Below, in pieces: positions 37,584-48,593 of a stretch of DNA of 64,000 bases (position 1 is the first letter of the stretch; each line of letters starts with the position of its first letter). Source of the stretch: Pagrus major. Lineage: Eukaryota; Chordata; Actinopteri; Spariformes; Sparidae. The notes below the pieces were generated by a model, which did not search any database, was not told the origin of the DNA, and saw only the letters and a list, made by a program, of their open reading frames with translations. Where the stretch lies: contig NC_133233.1 of assembly GCF_040436345.1 (NCBI RefSeq), positions 11,942,735 to 12,006,734 on the forward strand, given 5' to 3'. The position numbers and the translations under genes are program-made.

Positions 37584-40068
37584 TGTATATACTGTATATA
37601 TAATTAATGTAAATCAATCTTGGTGTTGTGTTTGTGTTGTTATTTGTTGTGTTCTGTCCGAGTGTTTGGACAGATGCTTTGGCAAAATTGTTGTTAAACT
37701 TTCATGCCAATAAAGCCCCTTTGAATTTGAATTTGAATTTGAATTTGAATTTGAATTTGAGAGAGAGACAGAGAGAGAGAGAGGTGTTGGTGCTCTGCAG
37801 TGAGTTTAATGCAGCTGAAAGAGAAACGCCAGCAGCACCTTGAGCTTGTCTTGGTAAATCAAAGTCTAATATAAAGTGAGATTAGCTCTCCTTAATGAAA
37901 TGAAGACAGTTTACTGTTGACAGAATAATGTACCTGTCCTCATCTAGTAGCTTACCTTCACTGGTTTGTTGCAGCATCTTGATCTGAACCACCTGAAAGA
38001 AAAGGAGATGGAATAAATAAACATGAATACAAGTGAAACATTTTAAAGAGAACAATAAGTCTGTAGCTGGAAATGATCACATCATAGAAAAGTTGGTCTC
38101 ACCACTCAAAGATGACGATTGTACTGCAGAGCATTATGACTCCCAGGATCTTCACTGTAACGTAGACAGAAAGCCCAAACTCTGTAACAAGACAGCACGG
38201 TCACCTTCTCCTTAATGGAAAATGTTACGACTCTAAAACATCCTGAACTTTAATTGCTTCTGTTAACCTCAAATGTAAACTTGTACATCATAAAACACGA
38301 CCTTCAGCACTTCATTAACCAAAATAAAATGTAATGTAATTAAACAAATTAGCAAACAAACAAAGAAGCAATGCAGAAGCAGGAAAGAAGAAAAAAGCAT
38401 GAATTAAAATGAGCAGATTCAGTCCAGTTATACATTTACCTGCAACATTCAAATGGATCTCTAGTGACCTCTGTCTCCCGAGATTATTTGTGGCCCCACA
38501 GTAATAATCTCCTCCATCTGTCACATTAAAGCTGTAAAAGTGTCCTTCAGATACATTCATTGGTCCATCTGTGCTGTTCCTGAACCAGGTGAAGCTGCTG
38601 ACGGGAGGCTTGGCTCTGCTGGAGCAGGTCAGGTTCACCCAGCTACCTGCTGATGCACTGATGGACACTGAGGTGTCTTTAGGAGCATCTGAGGAAAATG
38701 TGACAGAGATGTGAGATATGAGAGTAACATGAGAGCCTGAATAAGATCCTTTATTTTTATCATGTGCTGACAGGATCCAATAACAAACTCTGGTTGTCTT
38801 ACATGAAACACTGAGAGTCTTTGTCTCCTCTGCTGTCTTGACATCTTGTCCTTCATTCACAGGATATGTGGCAGAACAGCTGATGTTGTATCCATCATGT
38901 TGGTCTGACAGAGTGATGGTCTCCTGGATTTTAGTTGTAAAGGTCCCATCTGTGTTTTCCTCTGCTTTGTTGTGAGAGTCTTGTTGGAGATTCCAGGTGA
39001 GTTTAGGAGGGGAGTGTGGACAGGGAGTGAAAGCTGAGCAGGTTATAGTGACAGACTCCTTCTCCTTCAGATTATCTGGGATCTCAATTCTGGGGCGACG
39101 AGGAGAATCTGTGGGTTCAAATCAAACACATACTTAAAAAAATGAAAAAAATTAAATCATGTTAAATTCATTATTTTGTGTTTTTAAATGCCAAAGCTGA
39201 AACAGAATCTTACAATCACACAATTTCCTCCATAATGTGACCATTTAATGTCAAACAGAAATGACACAACAAAATTAAAATGTATTATTGACTCTTGTTT
39301 ATTCTAAACACAAACATTATAGACTGACTGACAGAAACAAAACTTTCTTACCTTCAACTGTTATTTGAAGAGGATCACAAACAGCTGTTGCCTTGAATGG
39401 GTCATTCTCAATCCTGAAGTAGTATGTGTTTGTGTAACTTGTGATTAAACTGGAAAATAAAGTGGTGCAGTTTTTCTCTCTCAGGTTTCCAGTTATCTTC
39501 ATTGGATAGATGTTATTTGTCTTGTCACTGTGGAAAATCACATAGTTTTGATTGTTGGGACGACTTTTAAACCACACTCCAAAGATTTCTCTGCTGCTGT
39601 CAAACCATTGTTCTGTTTTAGGTCTAAAGTTACATGGGATTTGCAAACAAGATCCAGTCAGTGCTTCCATCTTCTTTGGTGCAGTAATGAAGAGGGCTGA
39701 ATCAACAGGACAATCAGCCAAAACACCTGTAAACCAGAATGTTGATTAACAAAATGTTAAAAATAGTCTTCATAAAGAGAAAGACTAAATATACTTCAGC
39801 AGTAATATTTTGCATCATGGCCTCATACAGTCTGTTCGTTGTACAGTTTTTGTTGATCTACAAGAAGCAGATAACAGTCTCCACTTAATCCCACACAAGC
39901 CTGACCCCCGGTGGTGACCAAACCCAGTGACACAAACACTCCAATGATTAAAGTAATGTCTCCAAATAAAAGTGAGTGAACAAACAGCTCACCTGAGAGA
40001 AAGAAGAGGCTCAGCAACATGTTGGCTGTCACCATATTCACACACAGGACTGAAATGACACTCATCAT
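36230..40068 (-). CDS. Siglec-like receptor with charged TM, activating type (copy 2)
   Basis: Predicted 391 residues. Exons: signal 39993-40068, V-set 39352-39726, C2 38803-39108, C2 38440-38688, TM 38103-38181, tail 37956-37992 and 36230-36283. TM and tail match the 11.5 kb gene: lysine in VTVKILG, WWFRSRCC, and a last exon with [11 protein letters not shown] that keeps the tyrosine. The V domain differs in the C-to-D region (KTEQWFDSSREI, RPNNQNYVIFHS) but keeps YYFRIEND. The second C2 ends GRQRSLEIHLNV, close to the 43.7 kb gene. The signal exon has no acceptor before the ATG: sequence continues upstream as GGGAAGCTGATGATGAG, so its first exon is organised differently from the copies above. 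The last intron holds the same LINE and a (GA)n tract of about 150 bp. Confidence 0.85.
36284..36436. repeat. (GA)n tract at the final splice acceptor, longest allele
   Basis: About 150 bp of GAGA/CAGAGA with GGGA interruptions, sitting as the (TC)n polypyrimidine tract before the last coding exon. The equivalent tract is about 95 bp in the 11.5 kb gene and about 25 bp in the 48.6 kb gene. Confidence 0.9.
36437..37762 (+). mobile_element. LINE 3' fragment in the last intron, copy 2
   Basis: Same truncated non-LTR element as at 11634-12958, including YTYLGLTITASG and the Cys/His end region. A stop interrupts it after ALYGSEI. It ends in a mixed CACA/CACG run and GAATTT repeats. Confidence 0.8.
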
Positions 40069-40743
40069 CAGCTTCCCTGTCAAGCTGTTGTAATTAAAAC
40101 CACATCGACTTCCCCCTTTATGAATTTATGCCCCTTTTTTATACCAGGTCTCTCCTTTCCTGCTGATATCCTCTGAGTATTTTTACTCACATGACTCACT
40201 GCGAGTCTGTATGATGTCAAATCTTTACATATGTGTAAAATAATAATATTATGATAATATTTACTAATTATAATATTTAAAACATTTAAAACATTAACTA
40301 TCACTTCGCTCACATGTAACAACCACAATGATGTCGCTGACTTGTGCACAGTCACTCTGGGTCACTCTGTCACTGTTGCTGTCACCATATTCACACACAG
40401 GACTGCAATGACAACCATTATCAGCTTCCCTGTTTAGCTGTTGCAATTAAAACCACGTCTACTTCCTCCTTATTGACCAAAGACCATGCAACATCCATGA
40501 CCTGGTTTTTATTTCACACGTACACAAGAATTTATCACATTTCCTGCTGATATCCTGTCAGTATTTTTACTCACATGACTCCCTGCAAGTCTGTATGATG
40601 TCAAATCTTTACCTGTGCATCAATGCTGTAATAAATATGATAATATTGATAAATGATAAAGATATTTAAATCATTCAAAACATTAACTTTCACTTCGTTC
40701 ACATGTAACAACCACAATGATATTGCTGACTTGTGCACAGTCA
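40028..40743. repeat. Tandemly duplicated leader/promoter segment
   Basis: The segment starting GTCACCATATTCACACAC at 40028 restarts at 40381, and the segments ending CTGACTTGTGCACAGTCACT align at about 40338 and 40725, a direct repeat of roughly 350-390 bp. The second copy includes a relic of the signal exon (40381-40443) in which the start region reads ATAATGGTTGTC instead of ATGATGAGTGTC. The 43.7 kb gene has only one such unit. Confidence 0.7.
40381..40443 (-). pseudogene. Relic of a signal-peptide exon
   Basis: Half a signal exon with flanking leader sequence, left behind by the local tandem duplication. It has lost its donor half and cannot supply a signal peptide. Confidence 0.65.
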
Positions 40744-41009
40744 CTGTGGGTCAGGTTGACCTTTGTAACTGTTGCTTTACAGTATTGTACAGTATTTTCA
40801 TTATTCAAACATGCAGGAAAAAGGAAAACGAAAAAAGGACGAAAAAATAGACCCTTTTTGCACCCATAGAAAGAAGCATTATTACAGAAACCCATGGTTA
40901 ACAGTGGAAACAGTAACAAAAGTGATGCAGGCCTTGAAGAAGTTTCAGTTTTCAAAGATCAAACTCAGTGTATTCAGTCCTGGTCAGTGTTTACCTCTAA
41001 TGATGATTA

Positions 41010-41090
41010 CTGAGATCAGTTGAGGCCCCAGAAATGACAATGAAGCTGTAAAAGTGTCCTTCAGACACAGTCATGGGTCCATCTTTGTTC
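41010..41090 (-). pseudogene. Relic of a second-C2 exon
   Basis: On the minus strand KDGPMTVSEGHFYS is still legible, the D-to-E region of the second C2 exon. Both sides are decayed and no splice sites remain. The sister relic is at 47424-47521. Confidence 0.7.
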
Positions 41091-41189
41091 TAAATACAGT
41101 TCTGGATCACTTGTTAAGACATTTTATTGCAGAGAGCTGTATGGCTGCAGTCAGTCCTTCAGTCCTTATCTTCTTAACATTTTATCAGC

Positions 41190-41245
<56 letters not shown>
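41190..41245. repeat. (CA)n microsatellite
   Basis: About 28 CA units following TTTATCAGCAA. The duplicate at 47622-47675 has about the same length. Confidence 0.95.
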
Positions 41246-41248
<3 letters not shown>

Positions 41249-43417
41249 CTGTTTCAACACATTTCCATCAGTGGTAATTATAGATTAAACTGTGAGGTGT
41301 CTCAGTTTCCTTGAACTAAAGAGGATATCTAATAATACAACCTGACGTCCAATGCCTCAACTTCTTCTGGAGTGTTAACAACAGAAGACGAGACAAAGAC
41401 TGTTTTATATATGTTGTCACCAGAGAGTTTTGGTACCTGTTACAGACGAGGACTGTACCTGAAAGAACCACAAGATGGACACACTCTGCCATCAGTGTGT
41501 GGATGTGTGTGTGAAGAGGTGTATGTGAGTGTTTTAAAGTGTCTCAGTGGTCAGTAGACTGTGAAAGCGCTACTGGATATAAATGCAGGTCCATTTACCA
41601 TCATGATGAAAACACATTTATTAGAATTACATAAATGAACTTCACACAGAAGGGAACTAAAGCAAAAACGTCTCATCTGAAGTGTAAATATCAGCCGCAG
41701 CTGTCATATAAATTTCGTGGAGTAAAAAAGGCTGTTTGTGTCATTCTATGTGAGCTATGGGAAAAACTCAAGAACAAATCTGTCCGTCAAAAAGACAGTT
41801 ACATTTAAAGACCTATGAGAATCTTTAAGAAGTCATAATGTGTCAGTTATAGAAGGTAGACTGACCTTCAGGGGTCTCCAACCGCCACATTTTGACCCCA
41901 CAAAAGTGAGGACATGACCTCTCTATCCTCTGTGACAGCTACAGTCCTGGCTATAGTTACTAGTTACAACACATACTCTCATTATTATGACTTATTGTTA
42001 GAATAAAACAAGCAGTTGTCATTAATAAAAATCCTTCACCTGCGTTTCCATCATCTGAAATATTCCACATAAATTGTTCTAATTTCAGCTACAAAGAAAA
42101 CATCATTAAGACAAAGAAAAATAATTCACATAAAAATACCACAATTCAGCTCAATCTTACAGAAACTAATGATGCAGCTGCAGTTTATTATATTTGTGTT
42201 ATCTTCCATCAAAATAAACATCTGTCCTGTTTACACTCCATCCTTTGTTCATCTCACCAACCTTCACCAGACTTCTTCTGTGATCCTCAAAAGCGTCATA
42301 CATTTGTTACATTACAGTTGACCCACACAGTACACTTTTCTATTTAATTTTTAAGCGTTCGCTGAGATGATGCTTGACAAATCACTCTCCCTTAAAACTA
42401 GGGTACAGAAGATGTGAGTGACACGTGGTTTAAGTCCACATGAAAACTTGAAAACAATGGTGGCATTTTAGAAGGGTTGGTATTAAAGGGTTAAAGACTT
42501 ACAGCTGTTGAGTGCAGACAGACCAGTTTACAGAGCCAAAGGAAATAAGGCTGAATGTGGCTACAGAGCTGTTATCACTTCTCTTCGGCACATCCACTCT
42601 CTTTAACCACACATGCACAAATACTGTAGACCTAAGGCTAATATGTAGCCATCTTTCATCACATTTAGAGTTACATCTTGAGTTCCCATTCGGCCTCAGA
42701 ACTGACTTCTGAGAGAATCATCACCCAAAGACCTTTGATTGACTAAACTACAGTACTGTAGCAGATAGCGCTTTGAGTTGAGGTTTTACACTTTAGATGC
42801 AGTACTAAAGCTGCATGACTTTTGTTTTGAGTTTTCCAATGTGCTGCTCTAAACTGTGAATCATTATAATTGCTGTTTGCCTTTGTGCTCATCACGAGCT
42901 GATTTGAGCTTTTCCACATGTGGATCAACAGTGTTAGTTCTGCCACCGTGTGAGCGCACAATAAGCTGCATTTCTATCTAAAACCAGGAAGGTGATCAAG
43001 CCCAAGTTCGTCCAACAGCCTCCAAGTAATAGAAGAGCAATACTGTGGCTCTCTGCGGTCGTTAACTCTTTGCTGGGCTCCAAGCGTAAGATTTTTTTTC
43101 CCCTCTCTCTCTTTCTCCCCTCTACTAACCCACACATACAAAATTACGTAATTAATCATCAACTGCCAATAAACAAACCAGTGTACCAACAAGTTGTTCT
43201 TGAATGTGATCCCACATTAAGAGCATAACAGCTCTCCTCCTGCAAGTTACATCTTTCTGATAATATTGGGCATGTGTGAATTGTATGAAGTAAAATGTTG
43301 GACACACAGTAGATTATATAACACTCTGTTGTCAAAAATAATTTAAAATATCACAAAACTAAATCACAAACCTTTCAAAATGAAACATAATAACAGAACT
43401 GCCTCTGGTGTTGTGCA

Positions 43418-43428
43418 TTTATTTTATT
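43418..43428 (-). promoter_or_regulatory. Candidate polyadenylation signals of the 43.7-46.3 kb gene
   Basis: Two overlapping AATAAA hexamers on the minus strand about 240 bp after the stop codon. The sequence just to the left aligns with the last bases of the window (GAACTGCCT at 63992-64000). Confidence 0.45.
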
Positions 43429-43669
43429 TAAACATGGGACTTTTATTTGCACATATCTGACATATATATAACAGAAATGTCTGTGTGAGGTCAAAACACA
43501 AATGTGAACATGCTGATCATGTAAAGCTGCACAACATCTTTCTGTCCAGGCTCCAGTGTCTACACCAACACATATATAAAACATGGTTTATGACTTAAAC
43601 ATTAAAGCACATTAAATATAAATTCTTCACTTGAGTGTAGACATCCTCTGGGCCATCAGCAGTCTGTGT

Positions 43670-46317
43670 TTAACTGTTTGCAGGCTTGGACACGTTAACC
43701 TTTGCATACAGTGTCTCCTCCTGCTGTCCACTGTCCTGGACTGAGTCAGAGGACGGTTCAGGTCTGCGCCTGGAGAAGTCGATCTCTCCATAATGGATGT
43801 TTTCTTCTTCTCCTTCTGTTTGACCCTGTATAAACACGAACCAGAACATGAACAAGACATGAGAGGAACATTTTCAGCGTTATCCTTTCACCTCAAATAA
43901 TTACTGACCCATCTCAAATGAATTCAATTGAATTTTTGGACAACAGATGTAAAACATTCAAAACACACAGTCCGTAAAGTTTTGTAGTATTTTTCGCACC
44001 TGAGTGTGTTGTGGAGTTGGACTTCTTGATCTTAAATGCCTGTAAAACATGAGAGCCTGTTAGAGTATTTGTACTGTTCTTCAGGTGTGTTAGTAAAATG
44101 ATGGAAATAGATATTATCACATGTGGAGCTGAAATGTCAGTGCCAGTTACTGAGTCAAGTGGTCACCGGTCAGATTTTCATCGAGATGTGAAGCCACTGG
44201 CACTCCAGCTTGTATGTGGGTGCAGTTTGATGATTTCTGTCCTTTTGATATGTTTTGTTTTTACTTGAAATTGTATATTTTTGTATACAACATCTGTTGT
44301 TTTCAGTTTTCTATGGACCTTTTTATTGTCATTGATAAAGTCATTATCTATCATCTTAATTATCTGCTTGATTAGGGACACTTACCAAACACAAACAACC
44401 AGACAGATGAGTGCAATGATCCCAATAAATCCTCCTAGTACTGCCTCCCATGGAAGTCCTGAACACCAATTAGAATTTTTATGAGTGAAAATTCTATCTG
44501 CGTTGTTTACAATCATCAAGTGTTTTTACAAGCAATGTTAGAGTCACAATATTTATTAAACTTGAGAAGTCAAATGAGACATCTGCCCCCATGTGCAGGG
44601 GTGATTGTTACAACACATGTAGGCTACTGACTAGCTTACCTTTAACAGTCAGATGGATCTCTGATGACTTCTGTCTCCCGAGATTATTTGTGGCCACACA
44701 GTAATAATCTCCACCATCTGTCACATTAAAGCTGTAAAAGTGTCCTTCAGATACAGTCATTGGTCCATCTTTACTGTTCCTGAACCAGGTGAAGCTGCTG
44801 ACAGGAGGCTTGGCTCTGCTGGAGCAGGTCAGGTTCACCCAGCTACCTGCTGATGCACTGATGGACACTGAGGTGTTTTTAGGAGCATCTGAGGAAAATG
44901 TGACAGAGATGTGAGATATGAGAGTAACATGAGAGCCTGAATAAGATCCTTTATTTTGATCATGTGCTGACAGGATCCAATAACAAACTCTGGTTGTCTT
45001 ACATGAAACACTGAGAGTCTTTGTCTCCTCTGCTTTTTTGACATCTTGTCCTTCATTCACAGGATATGTGGCAGAACAGCTGATGTTATATCCATCATGT
45101 TGGTCTGACAGAGTGATGGTCTCCTGGATTTTAGTTGTAAAGGTCCCATTTGTGTTTTCCTCTATTTTGTTGTGAGAGTCTTGTTGGAGATTCCAGGTGA
45201 GTTTAGGAGGGGAGTGTGGACAGGGAGTGAAAGCTGAGCAGGTTATAGTGACAGACTCCTTCTCCTTCAGATCACCTGAGATCTCAATTGTGGGACGACG
45301 AGGAGAATCTGTGGGTTCAAATCAAACACATAAAAAATCAAAGAAATCATGCTAAATTCAGATATTTGTGTTTTTATAATGCCAAAGCTGAAACAGAACA
45401 TGCACTTTTTTTCTTTTGTTTGTTTTTGTTTTGTTCAATTAACCCCAAAATGTGTTCATTTAATGTCAAATTGTTATAAGTGTTTAATCGGTGTAAAAAT
45501 TCATGGTAAAGTGAAAGACCTCTTAAATTAAAAAGCCTAATGGATTTCACATTTCATTCTAAACAATAACATTATAGACTGACTGAAAGAAACAAAACTC
45601 TCTTACCTTCAACTGTTATTTGAAGAGGATCACAAATAGCTGTTGCCTTGAATGGTTCGCTCTCAATTCTGAAGTAGTATGTGTTTGTGTAACTTGTGAT
45701 TAAACTGGAAAATAAAGTGGTGCAGTTTTTCTCTCTCAGGTTTCCAGTTATCTTCATTGGATAGGAGTTATCTTTGTTCTTACTGTGGAAAACCACATTG
45801 TTTTGTTTGTAGGAACTACTCTTATACCACACTCCAACGATTTCTCTGCTGCTGTCAAACTTGTCTTCTGGATCAGGTCTAAAGTTACATGGGATTTGCA
45901 AACAAGATCCACTCAGTGCTTCCATCTTCTTTGGTGAAGTAATGAAGAGGTTTGAATCATCAGGACAAGCAGCCAAAGCACCTGTAAACCAGCATCATGA
46001 TGAACAAAATGTTCATGGACAAATATTCTCGATTAGAAAGAAAAATTATACTTCAGCAGTAATATTTTGCATTATGGCCTTATTGACTGTACAGTTACAG
46101 GTTTTATCAGTTTACAAGAAGAACAATCTCCACTTAATCCCACACAAGCCTGACCCCCAGTGGTGACCAAACCCAGTGACACAAACACTCCCATGATTCA
46201 AGTAATGTCTCCAAATAAAAGTGAGAGAACAAACAGCTCACCTGAGAGAAAGAAGAGGCTCAGCAACACGTTGGCTGTCACCATATTCACACACAGGACT
46301 GAAATGACACTCATCAT
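43670..46317 (-). CDS. Siglec-like inhibitory receptor, divergent ITIM-type
   Basis: Predicted 424 residues. Exons: signal 46242-46317, V-set 45607-45981, C2 45003-45308, C2 44640-44888, TM 44386-44458, tail 44000-44039 and 43670-43825. The V domain keeps YYFRIESE and the Siglec cysteine pattern. The TM (WEAVLGGFIGIIALICLVV) and first tail exon (HLRSRSPTPQHTQ) differ from the three block copies, so this is an older branch. The tail carries IHYGEI and TLYAKV (fits ITSM TxYxxV), lacks the YDEL tyrosine, and stops at a TAA directly after KPANS; the third motif (VYTQV) survives untranslated downstream. Its leader resembles that of the 36.2 kb gene (GGAAGCTGATGATGAG). The C2 exons are nearly those of its neighbours, pointing to conversion. 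Confidence 0.86.
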
Positions 46318-46734
46318 CAGCTTCCTTGTCAAGCTGTTGTAATTAATACCACGTCGACTTCCTCCTTAATGACTATCTATGAAGTTGTTATTTCACACGT
46401 ACACAAGAATTTATCTCCTTTCCTGCTGATATCCTGTCAGTATTTTTACTCACATGACTCCCTGCAAGTCTGTATGATGTCAAATCTTTACCTGTGCATA
46501 CAATGCTGTAATAAATATGATAATATTGATGAATGATGAAGATATTTAAATTATTCAAAACATTAACTTTCACTTCATTCACATGTAACAACCACAATGA
46601 TATTGCTGACTTGTGCACAGTCACTGTGGGTCATGATGACCTTTGTAACTGTTGCTCAACACAATTGCACTGATGAAAATGTTTTCCTGCCTTTTCAGGC
46701 TTTTATTTGTACATTACAACTTTATCTTTGTATC

Positions 46735-46930
46735 TAATCTGAGTTCTCGTCAACTTTGCCAGTGTGTGATCTGTCTGACTGGAAACATCACACACTGGCA
46801 TCACTTGTGCACGGTCCAGGACAGGAAGCCTCTCCAGCTGGTGATTAAAACCGTCCACGTCATCATTAGTTCTTATTTACTGAGCATCGGTGATATCGGT
46901 GAAGTGTCTGCACTGACTCCTGAACTCATC
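46735..46930 (+). mobile_element. LINE reverse-transcriptase C-terminal relic
   Basis: The plus strand reads TGNITHWHHLCTVQDRKPLQ followed by LVIKTVHVIIS and LLSIGDI, a decayed form of the DRKALQRVVKTA segment of fish LINE reverse transcriptases. Absent from the 40.7 kb duplicate. Confidence 0.55.
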
Positions 46931-47423
46931 CTCAACACTCACTTTGAGGACACTTGATTTTTCATTAATTAGTCTGTATAGCTTCTTTTTTTGTGTGTGT
47001 GTCTTTGTAGTTTAGGGAATTACAAGCAGAAATGTCCCTATACAAACTTGTATTGCATAAAACAAGAGAGAAAAAGTGAGAAACTGTCTCATCATTTCAA
47101 AAATCTAATTCGAACCTTTTCAAAATACATTTTACATACAAAGGAACACATGAAAATGTGCCATAATTCAGATTGTCGTTGAATCTGTACAGTATTTGTT
47201 GTTATGTTATTCAAACATGCAGGAAAAAGGAAAATGAAAAAAGGAAGAAAAACTAGACCCTTTTTGCACTCATAGAAAGAAGCAATATTACAGAAACCCA
47301 TGGTTAACAGTGGAAACAGTAACAAAAGTGATGCAGGCCTTGAAGAAGTTTCAGTTTTCAAAGATCAAACTCAGTGTATTCAGTCCTGGTCAGTGTTTAC
47401 CTCTAATGATGATTACTGATTTA

Positions 47424-47521
47424 CTGAGCTCATTTGAGGCCCCAGAAATGAACTCGTCCCTCTATGACATTACAGCTGTAAAAGTGTCCTTCAGACACAG
47501 TCATGGGTCCATCTTTGCTCT
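47424..47521 (-). pseudogene. Relic of a second-C2 exon, second copy
   Basis: The minus strand reads SKDGPMTVSEGHFYS and then decays to a stop. Less deleted than the sister at 41010-41090. No usable splice sites. Confidence 0.7.
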
Positions 47522-47620
47522 TAACACAGTTCTGGATCACTTGTTAAGACATTTTATTGCAGAGAGCTGTATGGCTGCAGTCAGTCCTTCAGTCCTTATC
47601 TTCTTAACATTTTATCAGCA

Positions 47621-47621
<1 letters not shown>

Positions 47622-47675
<54 letters not shown>
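47622..47675. repeat. (CA)n microsatellite
   Basis: Pure CA run in the duplicate of the 41.2 kb segment. Confidence 0.95.
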
Positions 47676-47678
<3 letters not shown>

Positions 47679-48593
47679 CTGTTTCAACACATTTCCATCA
47701 GTGGCAATTATAGATTAAACTGTGAGGTGTCTCAGTTTCCTTGAACTAAAGAGGATATCTAATAATACAACCTGACGTCCAATGCCTCAACTTCTTCTGA
47801 AGTGTTAACAACAGAAGACGAGACAAAGACTGTTTCATATATGTTGTCACCAGAGAGTTTTGGTACCTGTTACAGACGAGGACATTACCTGAAAGAACCA
47901 CAAGATGGACACACTCTGCCATCAGTGTGTGGATGTGTTTTAAAGCGTCTCAGTGGTCAGTAGACTGTGAAAGCGCTTCTGGATATAAATGTAAGTCCAT
48001 TTACCATCATGATGAAAACACATTTATTAGAATTACATAAATAAACTTCATACAGAAGGGAACTGAAGCAAAAATGTCTCATCTGAAATGTAAATATCAG
48101 CTGCAGCTGTCATATAAATTTAGTGGAGTAAAAAAGGCTGTTTGAGTCATTCAGTGTAAGCGATGGGAAAAACTCAAGAAAAATTCTGTCCCTCAAATAA
48201 TGTGTAAGTATGAGTAATATGATTCACTGTTCGATTAAAACAAGCAGGTGACATAAATAAAAAGCCTTCATCTGCATCTTCATCATCTAAACAATCTCAC
48301 ATAAATTGGCCTCATTTCACAATTGGAGATCATTATTAGTACAAAGAACACACCACTGTGGAAAAGAAAATAATAACCATAAAATAAATCAGCTCGATCT
48401 TACACAAACTAATGATGATGATGATGAAGAAATTATATTTGTGTTATCTTCCAATCAAAACAAACACCTGTCCTGTTTACACTCCATTCGTTGTTCATCT
48501 CACCAAACTTCTGCAGACTAATTGAATATTTAAGAATTAGAGGAACAAGAAACAGAAATATTCCGTTCATGGTGAACATCTTCCTCTTCTCCT

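Larger units (their letters stand above)
40744..43669. other. Intergenic region with receptor relics
   Basis: The part up to about 42200 matches 46440-48500. It includes an Ig-exon relic at 41010-41090, a (CA)n tract at 41190-41245, and from about 41640 sequence like the 3' flank of charged-TM genes, but no terminal coding exon. From about 42493 it matches 62815-63560. No intact gene was found. Confidence 0.5.
46320..48593. other. Intergenic region, duplicate of 40.4-42.2 kb
   Basis: Matches 40445-42200 apart from an inserted LINE relic near 46735-46930. It contains an Ig-exon relic at 47424-47521 and a (CA)n tract at 47622-47675, then becomes the 3' flank of the 48.6 kb gene. No intact gene seen. 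Confidence 0.5.

Noticed and set aside
46652-46957. A 101-codon plus-strand frame
   Set aside because: Its middle matches the C-terminal part of LINE reverse transcriptases. No start context or splice support.
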